A DNA stretch of 64,000 nucleotides from the NCBI RefSeq assembly GCF_002743255.1, contig NZ_PDYY01000002.1:124001-188000 (forward strand), in the 5' to 3' direction. This document shows positions 1 through 6,855 of this stretch, piece by piece. Position 1 is the first letter of the stretch, and each line of letters begins with the position of its first letter. Under the pieces are notes generated by a model that worked only from the letters and a program-made list of their open reading frames with translations, did not search any database and was not told the DNA's origin. Source of the DNA: Sporosarcina sp. P2 (GTDB lineage Bacteria > Bacillota > Bacilli > Bacillales_A > Planococcaceae). A program made the position numbers and the translations under genes.

Positions 1-661
1 TAGTTGCCAATAAAATATCTTTTTCACTAACATTAGAAATTGACATTTTATGTTCTAACCAAGCAATGTCTTTACCTATCTGGCTTAATTCAGCGAGATC
101 TATTTTCCCTTCCTTGATAATCGTCTTCGGAATAGAAAAAGGATCTTTTACTAATTGAATATCTTTCGGAGTTAATGCCTGAAGTTGCGGCGATAAGAAA
201 AAAGAAATGGTTCCATCAGGTTCCCACATTGCAAGGGCGACTTGATTAATTTCTGCAACTTTTGCTTTTCTAGCTTCTGATAATAAATGGTCTATTGTGA
301 TCCTTGCTTTACCCAATTCTTTATACAGAATTTCTCCATTTTTTATTAAAGGGAAAGGAGATGGTTCTAACCATTTTCCAAATCCTCTCGACTTCAAAGA
401 AACAAATACACTTAGCAAGTAAAGAGCAATTAGCATCCCTGTCGTAATAATTGAACCTTTTAATCCTAACTGCTCGTCTGATAAAGGGTGTGCAAGTATA
501 TTTCCAAGTATCAAGGCTATAGTAAAATCAAGAAGCCTTAACTGCGCAATTGAGCGGCGTCCCAATAATTTGGTTGCCAAAAGTAAAACGGAAAATGAAA
601 CTATTGCACGTAATATCCATTGAATACTTGAAAGATTTTCTTGACCATAAAAAAACTCCAC
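1..661 (-). CDS. DUF421 (YetF-like) membrane protein, partial at 3' end
   Basis: The reading frame starts at a GTG (661) about 8 bases after a GGAGTGG ribosome site and runs off the left edge. The protein begins VEFFYGQENL, has hydrophobic segments near residues 12-30 and 65-85 with the typical LGRRSIAQL loop between them, and continues into the soluble YetF-type domain (FPLIKNGEILYKELGKARIT). DUF421 proteins are integral membrane proteins of poorly known function, some sporulation-linked in Bacillus. Inside a prophage it would be a cargo (moron) gene; it could be host sequence only if the prophage were rearranged. Confidence 0.8.
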   Translation of the reverse strand, partial: MEFFYGQENLSSIQWILRAIVSFSVLLLATKLLGRRSIAQLRLLDFTIALILGNILAHPLSDEQLGLKGSIITTGMLIALYLLSVFVSLKSRGFGKWLEPSPFPLIKNGEILYKELGKARITIDHLLSEARKAKVAEINQVALAMWEPDGTISFFLSPQLQALTPKDIQLVKDPFSIPKTIIKEGKIDLAELSQIGKDIAWLEHKMSISNVSEKDILLAT

Positions 662-776
662 TTATATTTCCACTCCGTTTCTCTTTCAACATTTCAAATT
701 ATTGTTGCCATAAAATTTAAAAACATGCGTGTTTCCCATAGGATACCTCTTTGTGTATTACAATGTTGTCAGCCAT

Positions 777-801
777 GACGGGAGAGATCCTGTCTTTTTT
801 T
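777..801 (+). terminator. Rho-independent terminator on + strand
   Basis: GACGGGA (777-783), loop GAGA, TCCTGTC (788-794), then seven T. The stem has one G-U pair. It works only on the + strand, where no gene precedes it within the neighbouring 110 bases. Confidence 0.6.
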
Positions 802-803
802 GT

Positions 804-1046
804 TTACGCAAGTTCACTTTTCAATTCGTTTACACAGCCTGGAAAGAACCCTTCCTCAAAATAACCACGATGTTCTTTTATCACTATTTCGCATGGTGAA
901 CACAAATAGTAGTTATAAAAATCACCCTCGAATACTCCTGAATTATTTATCGCCTTTTCACCTTTAGGAATCAAATCCTGGCATCCAAGGCATCGGTGGT
1001 CTTTCCGTGTCTTATTAACCTTCCTATGATTGTTGAAAGAACTCAT
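804..1046 (-). CDS. Small phage zinc-ribbon protein
   Basis: 80 residues. The ATG at 1046 follows a GAGGGGTG ribosome site; a longer frame exists but lacks one. Two knuckles are visible, CLGC near residue 20 and CSPC near residue 50, separated by a glycine-containing linker, which is the arrangement of a treble-clef or zinc-ribbon fold. Such proteins are frequent in early and middle regions of Bacillales phages; no function is known. It lies in a cluster of three leftward small genes. Confidence 0.7.
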   Translation of the reverse strand: MSSFNNHRKVNKTRKDHRCLGCQDLIPKGEKAINNSGVFEGDFYNYYLCSPCEIVIKEHRGYFEEGFFPGCVNELKSELA

Positions 1047-1057
1047 TACTACACCCC

Positions 1058-1291
1058 TCAATTCCCCCACAATCCAAACTTCCGCTGTTCAATCTCACCC
1101 TTCATCTCCTGATCCATAACGAGCAATGCCACACTCCGCCTGTTCGTTTTCAGCTCCTTGGCCAAGTCATTAATCGGCACACCGTCACTCCACCTCTCGC
1201 GAAAATGAAGTAACTCGCTTTCTTTCCACGTCCACTTGATTTCAATATCTTCCAGAATTAAGATTGTCGGTTCATTTCTTGCGCTGACCAT
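1058..1291 (-). CDS. Small phage helix-turn-helix protein
   Basis: 77 residues from the ATG at 1291, which has a GGAGGG site seven bases upstream; the longer in-frame start upstream has none. The C-terminal half (WTWKESELLHFRERW, INDLAKELKTNRRSVALLVMD) reads as a short helix-turn-helix with the usual spacing of a sigma-region-4-like or transposase-type DNA-binding motif. Its 3' neighbour starts 12 bases away and its 5' neighbour overlaps it by 20 bases, so all three are probably one transcript. Probably a transcriptional accessory of the phage; the target is unknown. Confidence 0.68.
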   Translation of the reverse strand: MVSARNEPTILILEDIEIKWTWKESELLHFRERWSDGVPINDLAKELKTNRRSVALLVMDQEMKGEIEQRKFGLWGN

Positions 1292-1466
1292 TTTGCTCCC
1301 TCCTAGCCACATTTTGCGCATACCGCAATTGCTGAAACATGTACGGGTCATCATAGTTGCCGCCTGATGATAGCCAGTCCGCTATGCGTTGGTGTAAGTC
1401 CTGTACTACCGATAACGGCAGTTGTTCTTGCAATTTATTAATTTCATAGATTGGATTTAGTTCCAT
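1272..1466 (-). CDS. Phage protein of the DUF6877 type
   Basis: 64 residues, ATG preceded by AGGAGTTACATC. The central motif DWLSSGGNYDDPYMFQQLRYAQN is characteristic of a small conserved family in Bacillales phages without known function. The protein is charged, has no membrane segment, and its end overlaps the next gene by 20 bases. Recognition rests on that motif alone. Confidence 0.65.
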   Translation of the reverse strand: MELNPIYEINKLQEQLPLSVVQDLHQRIADWLSSGGNYDDPYMFQQLRYAQNVARREQNGQRKK

Positions 1467-1554
1467 GATGTAACTCCTGTTGTCTATTTATTTTCGCTCG
1501 CTCTTTCCAGTCGGAATTTTTTGTAGTATCCTGACAAAAAAAGGAGTGTTTTAA

Positions 1555-1980
1555 ATGTTTGATTTCACACCCATCGAAGAGGAATTGAAGATTAAAATTG
1601 AAGCTCTGGATATGAAAATTGTTTATTTATATTATCTTGAAAAATACTCGATTAGAGAGGTTTCAAGAGAGCTAGGTTGCTCCACCCATGTAGTCAAAGA
1701 TGCTTTGGTTTATGGCGTTCGCAGTAAAAAGGAAGCCTGTGCATTAAGATCAACTGAAGAATTCAAAGCGAAAATGAGCAAGATAAACACCGGTGAAAAA
1801 CATCCAAAAGCAAAGCTTACTGAATCCGACGTAATCGCTATTCGCGATAAATTTTCAGAGCTGTTTAATCTTGGGATCTACACCAAAGCTCACATTTACC
1901 GGGGCTTAGCTGCTGAATATGACGTTAAAATTCCGACAATACTTTCCATCATTCAAAGGCGTAACTGGAAGCATATTTAA
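1555..1980 (+). CDS. Helix-turn-helix / homing-endonuclease-like DNA-binding protein
   Basis: 141 residues, with an AAAAGGAGTG ribosome site. Residues about 28-50 (YSIREVSRELGCSTHVVKDAL) form a helix-turn-helix. The C-terminal half begins GEKHPKAKLTESDVIAIRDKF and ends in a second small helical module (VKIPTILSIIQRRNWKHI), the pattern found at the DNA-binding tails of HNH and GIY-YIG free-standing endonucleases. No nuclease motif is visible, so it may be a regulator or a nuclease relic reduced to its DNA-binding parts. It is transcribed against the flanking early genes. Confidence 0.65.
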   Translation: MFDFTPIEEELKIKIEALDMKIVYLYYLEKYSIREVSRELGCSTHVVKDALVYGVRSKKEACALRSTEEFKAKMSKINTGEKHPKAKLTESDVIAIRDKFSELFNLGIYTKAHIYRGLAAEYDVKIPTILSIIQRRNWKHI

Positions 1981-2302
1981 CCCAAAACTTGCCACGTTTA
2001 TTGACTGTCGGACACGTTAAAACTGCAATCACACCAAATGGTGAGTGTAGGCCGCTTCGAGCGGCCATCTCTTTGATGCGTTTCATGTTCCGAACTCAAA
2101 CCCAAAAGCTTTAATTAAAGTCAAGACTAAAACGGTTAATAATGAATAAGATTCATTATTTATGACATTATTATGAATTCACTTTTTTCACTCATAATTC
2201 GACACTCTTTACATATTGAGTCGGCTACTATAGAAAAGGTTGTTGTATTTCAACCATGGCGCAGATGAATCGAGCTAATAATATTGGATGAGAGGGATTG
2301 TA
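1981..2302. other. Intergenic region with two dyads, no gene seen
   Basis: About 320 bases between two rightward genes. It contains a GC hairpin GGCCGCT-tcga-GCGGCC near 2049-2066, which could end the upstream transcript though the following T run is weak, and a perfect AT-rich inverted repeat at 2138-2160. The remainder is AT-rich and probably holds the promoter of the Spo0E-like gene. No conserved small frame was found. Confidence 0.5.
2138..2160. repeat. Perfect inverted repeat, operator candidate
   Basis: AATAATGAAT (2138-2147), spacer AAG, ATTCATTATT (2151-2160). The arms are ten bases and perfectly complementary. It lies about 140 bases upstream of the Spo0E-like gene. The symmetry suits a repressor dimer site better than a terminator, because no T run follows. 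Confidence 0.45.
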
Positions 2303-2470
2303 ATGATCAGCTTCTGGTTAAAGAAAATATTGAAATTGAGAATTGAGTTAAAAAGAAAGGACATGTATAAAAAAGCGAAAAATTTAGGTTTCACACATCC
2401 ACTAGTAGTAAAATGCAGCCAAGAATTGGATGTATTACTAAATAATTATTTAGATCAATCTGTTAAATGA
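2303..2470 (+). CDS. Spo0E-like aspartyl-phosphate phosphatase
   Basis: 55 residues from the ATG at 2303 with a GAGAGGGA ribosome site. The protein is one helical hairpin: a lysine-rich first helix with IELKRKDMYKKAKNLG, then a second carrying SQELD followed by VLLNNYLDQ. SQELD is the catalytic signature of Spo0E/YisI/YnzD proteins, which dephosphorylate the sporulation regulator Spo0A. Length and motif placement match that family. Carriage on a prophage suggests that the phage could delay sporulation of its lysogen; that role is inferred. Confidence 0.78.
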   Translation: MISFWLKKILKLRIELKRKDMYKKAKNLGFTHPLVVKCSQELDVLLNNYLDQSVK

Positions 2471-2498
2471 AGGGAGGAATATTTATTAATCCACTGCG

Positions 2499-2579
2499 TC
2501 ACCCCTGATTCCCTCTAATAAACCCAAATACATACGCGGTAATAAAGATCAAACCGCCAACTAAATACACTTCTGTCAT
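2499..2579 (-). CDS. Tiny membrane protein, translationally coupled
   Basis: 26 residues (MTEVYLVGGLIFITAYVFGF...). Its ATG overlaps the stop of the upstream DUF1064 gene as ATGA, a typical coupling arrangement, and the frame is one membrane helix followed by a short basic tail. No homologue is recognised. Its reality rests on the coupling and the coherent hydrophobic segment. Confidence 0.5.
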   Translation of the reverse strand: MTEVYLVGGLIFITAYVFGFIRGNQG

Positions 2580-3040
2580 TCCCTCACCCATTCCTTATGC
2601 TTCAAACGAACGACGATCAACTCTTGTCCGATTGCCTTTTCAAACAGTTTTCTTCGTAGCGGAAAATCTCTGGTAACAGGACCACCCTTCACGTCGATAT
2701 ACTCAATCCAGCCGTTCGTGTATGTAACCTTGAAGTCGGCTGTGTATCCCGCGCCTGTCTTCTCACGCTTGCCTTTGCCGCTACACAATTTACAATTGAT
2801 TGGTTTACCTGTTCTCTCGCTATCGCGCTTTCCTGAGCCTGTACAACGCTTGCAAACGACTGTGTATTTATCAATGATGGCAAATTGCGGATGCGGTTCG
2901 ATATCTTCTACGGCTGGATCACGCTTTAGATAGTCGTAGTAAGCAGCCTCTGTCAGTGAATCGAATGTAATCCCATCAACTTCAATGCTTTTCTTGTGAA
3001 ACTGACGCGACTTCTTCGGTCGTTTGAGTGATTGCCTCAT
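2576..3040 (-). CDS. DUF1064 phage nuclease with inserted DnaJ-type zinc module
   Basis: 154 residues. The frame matches DUF1064 phage proteins, which have a restriction-endonuclease-like fold and are placed near Holliday-junction or replication functions. Visible core residues are E31 (FDSLTEAAYYDYL), D102 (TADFKV) and D116-x-K118 (YIDVKGG), forming a PD-(D/E)xK set. Between strands 1 and 2, residues 63-70 (CKRCTGSG) and 83-90 (CKLCSGKG) form two CxxCxGxG knuckles like those of the DnaJ zinc centre. The start overlaps the end of the upstream gene by four bases. Probable function: structure-specific DNA cleavage during phage replication or recombination. Confidence 0.75.
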   Translation of the reverse strand: MRQSLKRPKKSRQFHKKSIEVDGITFDSLTEAAYYDYLKRDPAVEDIEPHPQFAIIDKYTVVCKRCTGSGKRDSERTGKPINCKLCSGKGKREKTGAGYTADFKVTYTNGWIEYIDVKGGPVTRDFPLRRKLFEKAIGQELIVVRLKHKEWVRE

Positions 3041-3204
3041 ACGCCCACCTTTTCCTGATACTCGATTTCCTCATCCAACGTAATCTGTCTCTTCAAGAAC
3101 TCCGCTTCCGCCTCATCGTGTTTTCGTTTGCAGACCGGACCGAATCCGACGTTGATGCTTTCCGACGTTTTGAGCGGCTTGTTGCACCGTTTACACTTTG
3201 ACAT
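3037..3204 (-). CDS. DUF6011-type zinc-finger protein
   Basis: 55 residues from the ATG at 3204 with the ribosome site GGAAGGAGATACATC. The N-terminal sequence CKRCNKPLKTSESINVGFGPVC is the signature of the small DUF6011 domain: a CxxC pair, a serine-rich turn, GxGPVC, with one metal ligand left over. The rest is an acidic helix (DEAEAEFLKRQITLDEEIEY). Common in phage early regions; biochemical role unknown. It overlaps the DUF1064 start by four bases. Confidence 0.75.
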   Translation of the reverse strand: MSKCKRCNKPLKTSESINVGFGPVCKRKHDEAEAEFLKRQITLDEEIEYQEKVGV

Positions 3205-3374
3205 GATGTATCTCCTTCCCGTGGTATACCGTTTTTGTTGATTTGTAGTGAAGGTTTCTCGCGCCATTGAACGCGATACCCCTCACTCTTAAACTGATTC
3301 ACTTCACGATTAGACAAGTGTCCAAAAATGACCAGCGGTTGCTTGTAATCGTCTTTAATTAACATTGCTAACAT
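3093..3374 (-). CDS. Hypothetical phage protein, C-terminus doubtful
   Basis: 93 residues from the ATG at 3374 (GGAG site nine bases upstream). The first 50 residues (DDYKQPLVIFGHLSNREVNQFKSEG...) look like a normal small domain. The last 37 overlap the zinc-finger gene in another frame and consist almost only of Ser, Arg, Lys and Asn, as expected for an out-of-frame read. Either the two genes truly overlap by 112 bases or the stop of this gene was lost by a small frameshift. Confidence 0.4.
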   Translation of the reverse strand: MLAMLIKDDYKQPLVIFGHLSNREVNQFKSEGYRVQWREKPSLQINKNGIPREGDTSCQSVNGATSRSKRRKASTSDSVRSANENTMRRKRSS

Positions 3375-3414
3375 CTGGATCACTCCTACAAGATTAGTAG
3401 CCTGTCGTTTGCCG

Positions 3415-3975
3415 TTAGTGATTTATCTTATTTTTCGAGTAGTAAGCTTGTTCGATTTGTTCCATCTCGAAGCCGAGCAATTCTCCCAAGCCCACGAACA
3501 CGCTGAACATAGAGCCGAAAGTTCCTACCGTATCCTCCGGTGGTTCTTTAATGTGGTCTTCAAGTGCGTGGGCTTGAAACATTAACCTGGAGATCGTATA
3601 CGTAATTTTGTCATTCGATTTCATCGGGAATACATAAATATCCTCATGTGAAAGTTCAATCCCAATCGACAAGATAAAATGCAGGCAGTCCACGTATTCT
3701 TCGAGGAGTGGGTTCTTGTCGTACTTTGCTATGCTCGAAAAACCATTTTGACCGTGCTGTTTTTCTTCATGGTGAGAATACGCCTTAGTACGCGGCTCCC
3801 GGTTCTCGCTCCAAAACTTAAACCCGCGCCATTCATTCGCTAATTCTCCCAACTCCACCTGCAACGCCAGAATCTTTTCTGGTAGCAAATTCTGTCCTTC
3901 CAATCCCTTTTCCTTCACAATCCGTTTGTCCAATATGTCTTGCGTTTCAAATAATCTAGTTAAATTCATCTTCAT
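3415..3975 (-). CDS. Dimeric (all-alpha) dUTPase / MazG-like pyrophosphatase
   Basis: 186 residues. The ATG at 3975 overlaps the upstream stop as TAATG. Helices with acidic metal-binding motifs are present: VELGELANEWRGFKFW (ExxE) and PLLEEYVDCLHFILSIGI (EExxD), with a charged insertion between them, as in the dUTPase_2 family of Gram-positive phages. It hydrolyses dUTP to dUMP and pyrophosphate, keeping uracil out of replicating phage DNA and feeding dTMP synthesis. Position between SSB and small zinc proteins agrees with a replication-support role. Confidence 0.82.
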   Translation of the reverse strand: MKMNLTRLFETQDILDKRIVKEKGLEGQNLLPEKILALQVELGELANEWRGFKFWSENREPRTKAYSHHEEKQHGQNGFSSIAKYDKNPLLEEYVDCLHFILSIGIELSHEDIYVFPMKSNDKITYTISRLMFQAHALEDHIKEPPEDTVGTFGSMFSVFVGLGELLGFEMEQIEQAYYSKNKINH

Positions 3976-4175
3976 TATCTCTCCTTCATCCATCCGTCAA
4001 ATTCTCGATTCGCACAATCCGAACATAATCGACTGGTGCAACAATAACTGTGTACCTGTGCGACTTGCTCCCGTCCGCAGATGTGACATTCGATGGTTTT
4101 TGATACATTCCTCGATCGCTCTGCTTTGATTGCTCGTATAGCCTTACTGTTTCCGCTTCTGATTTTCAACGTCAT
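3975..4175 (-). CDS. Small phage zinc-finger protein
   Basis: 66 residues from the ATG at 4175 (AAAGGGGACAACAAC upstream). A basic N-terminus is followed by CHICG, then a CC pair and CSDC, giving a possible four-ligand zinc site. It is coupled to the dUTPase by a one-base stop/start overlap. No specific family recognised. Confidence 0.65.
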   Translation of the reverse strand: MTLKIRSGNSKAIRAIKAERSRNVSKTIECHICGREQVAQVHSYCCTSRLCSDCANREFDGWMKER

Positions 4176-4204
4176 GTTGTTGTCCCCTTTCAAAGTTTCA
4201 TAGA

Positions 4205-4687
4205 TTAAAAAGGCAAGTCGTCTTTTTCTGCATCATAAGTCGGCGCATCATACTGTTGTGCTTGTCCACCATAGCCGCCTTGCCCTGTCTGATAGCTCGA
4301 TTGAGTATTTGTCTGTCCTTGTCGATTCGGCTGTTGTGAAGCTTGTTGTGCGTTATTTGCGTTGCTTGATTTCGGTTCAAGGAATTGTGTACTTTCTGCA
4401 ACGACTTCTGTCGTGTAAACACGCTTGCCATCTTGTCCCTCGAAACTGCCAGTGGTGATACGGCCGTCTACTCCCGCGAGACTGCCTTTCTTCAAGAAGT
4501 TCGCTATGTTCTCGGCTTGTTTTCTCCATGCTACGCACTGAATAAAGTCCGCCTGTTGCTCTCCACCCTCGCTTTTAAACGGACGGTTGCAGGCTAATGT
4601 AAACCTGCATACCGCGACACCACTTTGCGTATACTTCAATTCAGGATCTTTCGTGAGACGTCCAACTAAAACGACACGGTTTAACAT
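4205..4687 (-). CDS. ssb: Single-stranded DNA-binding protein
   Basis: 160 residues from [19 protein letters not shown] at 4687, with a GAGGTGG site overlapping the end of the preceding gene. The first 105 residues are the OB fold ([36 protein letters not shown]). A Gln/Asn/Gly-rich linker follows, and the tail ends EKDDLPF, the acidic tip that recruits host repair and replication proteins. It coats single strands at the phage fork and during RecT annealing. A phage paralogue of host SSB. Confidence 0.95.
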   Translation of the reverse strand: MLNRVVLVGRLTKDPELKYTQSGVAVCRFTLACNRPFKSEGGEQQADFIQCVAWRKQAENIANFLKKGSLAGVDGRITTGSFEGQDGKRVYTTEVVAESTQFLEPKSSNANNAQQASQQPNRQGQTNTQSSYQTGQGGYGGQAQQYDAPTYDAEKDDLPF

Positions 4688-4893
4688 TGCGCCACCTCTA
4701 CCTCTGTAATAATTCGGTGATTTACCCATACATCAGAAACATATACCTGCATATCATCTGCTCGGTCTGAGATAAAACCCCCGTTGCCTATTTTGCCGTG
4801 AACTTCATATCTACCAGATTCTAAAATCAGTTCCCCACCGTCGTTGTACATGTCGACATGCAACTCAACAAACTGTTTAGCATTTCCAATCAT
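4681..4893 (-). CDS. Hypothetical phage protein
   Basis: 70 residues, beta-rich ([29 protein letters not shown]), no cysteines in metal-binding spacing and no membrane segment. It overlaps both neighbours: its start forms ATGA with the stop of the gene above, and its end overlaps the ssb start by seven bases. Tight coupling between the helicase loader and SSB suggests a replication accessory. Family not recognised. Confidence 0.6.
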   Translation of the reverse strand: MIGNAKQFVELHVDMYNDGGELILESGRYEVHGKIGNGGFISDRADDMQVYVSDVWVNHRIITEVEVAQC

Positions 4894-5039
4894 GCCGTCA
4901 TCCCCTTCCTCATAGCCATAGCCGCCTCTGCCTGTTGCAACTTGATTTCCAATGCGTCCATTTCGCGTTTAATCTTCTGCCAGTCGACTTTATCTGGAAG
5001 CGGAACCGTATAGATCCCGCTGTTGTTTGTCCATGTCAT
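4890..5039 (-). CDS. Small phage protein (49 aa)
   Basis: MTWTNNSGIYTVPLPDKVDW followed by a long helix (IKREMDALEIKLQQAEAAMA). The ATG at 5039 has a GGAGGATGCAGA ribosome site immediately after the helicase-loader gene, and its stop overlaps the next start as ATGA. Its coding pattern and coupling make it a convincing gene. Probably a coiled-coil oligomer; function unknown. Confidence 0.7.
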   Translation of the reverse strand: MTWTNNSGIYTVPLPDKVDWQKIKREMDALEIKLQQAEAAMAMRKGMTA

Positions 5040-5050
5040 TCTGCATCCTC

Positions 5051-5902
5051 CTAGTAAAATAGTTCATCTCGATAGTCATGATCTGGCGTGAAGATCTCTA
5101 TCACTTCTGCGTTTTCACTCATTCGCGAGACAGATCGTGCGCCAATTACTTTTTTTAATGATTCTTTGTCGAAGTTGGTTGTGTACACCGTCGACTTACC
5201 TTTTCGTAAATCAATCAGGCTAACCCATTCGCCGCTCGACCAAGATAATTCATCAGCTTTTCTTGTTTCGACTCCCACATCATCAATAATCACTATGTCG
5301 AATTCCGAAAACTGCTTTTCAAAACGTTCCTGTGCTACCTGATTGCCAAACATGCTCTTTAGCTTGTTGAACAACTTCTTGGATTCGATGAAGGCCACTT
5401 TCTGACCTTGATGCTTGAGCGTTCGCGCAATCGCTTTAGAAAGATGGGTCTTACCTGTTCCTGGAGTTCCAGACAAGCGTAGGTTCTTCGGCTTCCCCTC
5501 TAAAAGTTCCTTTACATAGGCGGTTGCCTTTTCCTTAGCTGCTGTCGCTTCTGGAGTCACATCTTCAAAGTTCTTGAATCCTGCCTTGTCATCTGCATCG
5601 ATGTAGTACCAATCACCGTCCACTACGTCTTGGCGCTTCTGAATCAACTGAATTCCTACGTCTTTTGCGTGAGCTAGTTTTTCGCAGTCATGGCAGATTG
5701 GCCAGACATTCTCTTGTAACCAATCTCCGTTATAGCAATACACCCACGCTTGCTTTGTGTTGCGCTCACATCTAGGGCATTTAACATTTTCCATTCGGAC
5801 TTCTGATACGCCTTGCACATAGTCAGGGTGTATCTTGAAAAATAGATCTTCCACCTTCCGAACTCCCAACCGCTCGAATACCGTTTCAAATGCACTAACC
5901 AA
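5051..5902 (-). CDS. DnaC/DnaI-like helicase loader ATPase
   Basis: 283 residues. The N-terminal part carries a four-cysteine zinc site (CPRC near 42 and CHDC near 70). The AAA+ domain follows with Walker A GTPGTGKTHLSKA near 147, Walker B IVIIDDVG near 201, and a sensor-1 region TVYTTNFD near 240, with a basic SRMSENAE arginine-finger area. DnaC-type loaders open the replicative helicase ring at the phage origin. It directly follows the initiator gene (11-base gap), as in other Gram-positive temperate phages. Confidence 0.9.
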   Translation of the reverse strand: MVSAFETVFERLGVRKVEDLFFKIHPDYVQGVSEVRMENVKCPRCERNTKQAWVYCYNGDWLQENVWPICHDCEKLAHAKDVGIQLIQKRQDVVDGDWYYIDADDKAGFKNFEDVTPEATAAKEKATAYVKELLEGKPKNLRLSGTPGTGKTHLSKAIARTLKHQGQKVAFIESKKLFNKLKSMFGNQVAQERFEKQFSEFDIVIIDDVGVETRKADELSWSSGEWVSLIDLRKGKSTVYTTNFDKESLKKVIGARSVSRMSENAEVIEIFTPDHDYRDELFY

Positions 5903-5913
5903 TTTAACCCCTC

Positions 5914-6837
5914 CTAGTAAGGTAGATCCGTGTAATCAATTTCCTTTTTGTTCTTTTGGTGCTCTTCCACCATTCTTCTTTGTCGTTCCAAGGTTTCTGG
6001 TGAAGCTTCAAAGAGTGAGTGAACAATTCCTCTGGATGGATTACTATTAGCTTTACGCTTTTCATCATTCTCTACATCTTCTATAGTTTTGTAGTTTTGA
6101 GTTTTCCAACTGTCGACGATCGCTCTTGCGTATTTGAATTTATTATTCGCGTTAGCTTCTACTGATTTTTTCAGAGCTAGCAGAACTAACTCTGAATTAC
6201 TCTCGTCAACCAGATATCCGATTTGCTGACTAACATACGGTGAAATCAATCCAATATTTTGTTCGTGAAATTTGATGACTTCACCGAAATATTCGTCAAC
6301 CATCAGCAACCCCTTGTTGTTGTCTTTAATACTTTCTTTATAGTTATCTTTAACCTTTCTTTCTTGGGTATCGTCTTGCACACTAGTACTAGTATCGTTC
6401 TGTACACTAGTGCTAGTAGCACCTTGCACACTAGTATCAGTATCGACTCGCACACTAGTATCGTTCTGCACACTAGTATCGTCTTGCACACTATTAAATA
6501 TGGTGTATTTCTCTATTTTCCATGAGTTATAATTCTTGTTGAACATGTAAGAATTAGTTGCATTCGCTCCACCTTGTTCTATTTTTACTATCACGTTAGA
6601 TTCGACTAACTTCTTCAGGGAATCATTTATTCTTGTTCTTCCTAACCCTGTATGATTCATAAGAAAAGTCAGTGATAATTGATGGGATTTCCTCTGAAAT
6701 CCGTAAGTGTACCGCCAAACACACATGACTATTTTCATTTCATTTAAAGTGAATTTGTATCTTTGCACCGACTCTAAAATCTCGTTAGCTATCCTCGTAA
6801 ATCCATTTTCAGTTTGTGGACTGCTCAACCACCTCAC
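5914..6837 (-). CDS. Phage replication initiator (Rep_O/DnaD type)
   Basis: 307 residues. The N-terminal 100 residues form a winged-helix domain of the lambda O type (FTRIANEILESVQRYKFTLNEMKIV, YGFQRKSHQLSLTFLMNHTGLGR). A Thr/Ser/Val/Asp-rich linker near residues 115-155 is encoded by tandem DNA iterons. The C-terminal part (VDEYFGEVIKFHEQN...ISPYVSQQIGYLVDE...ANNKFKYARAIVDSW) is a DnaD C-terminal domain, which remodels the origin and recruits the helicase loader encoded next. It should bind its own iterons and start phage replication. Confidence 0.88.
   Translation of the reverse strand: MRWLSSPQTENGFTRIANEILESVQRYKFTLNEMKIVMCVWRYTYGFQRKSHQLSLTFLMNHTGLGRTRINDSLKKLVESNVIVKIEQGGANATNSYMFNKNYNSWKIEKYTIFNSVQDDTSVQNDTSVRVDTDTSVQGATSTSVQNDTSTSVQDDTQERKVKDNYKESIKDNNKGLLMVDEYFGEVIKFHEQNIGLISPYVSQQIGYLVDESNSELVLLALKKSVEANANNKFKYARAIVDSWKTQNYKTIEDVENDEKRKANSNPSRGIVHSLFEASPETLERQRRMVEEHQKNKKEIDYTDLPY
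6376..6495. repeat. Iterons inside initiator gene, candidate phage origin
   Basis: Six copies of YTGCACACTAGT-like sequence begin at 6376, 6400, 6424, 6448, 6466 and 6484; the second has TGTACACTAGT, the fourth TCGCACACTAGT and the last decays to CACTATT. Starts are 24, 24, 24, 18 and 18 bases apart. An AT-rich stretch (6310-6370) lies beside them and could be the unwinding element. Lambda and many Gram-positive phages keep their origin inside the initiator gene in this way. Confidence 0.75.
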
Positions 6838-6855
6838 ATCCTTTTTTCGTTATTT

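Noticed and set aside
2049..2066. GGCCGCT/AGCGGCC hairpin as a firm terminator
   Set aside because: The sequence after the stem is ATCTCTTT, too weak a T run; kept only as a note in the gap entry.
6376..6495. CRISPR array
   Set aside because: Repeats are only 12 bases and spacers are 6-12 bases, in frame with a protein linker; no cas genes.
6259..6525. 88-residue + strand frame with Thr/Ser/Ile repeats
   Set aside because: The repeats are the antisense read of the iterons in the initiator gene.
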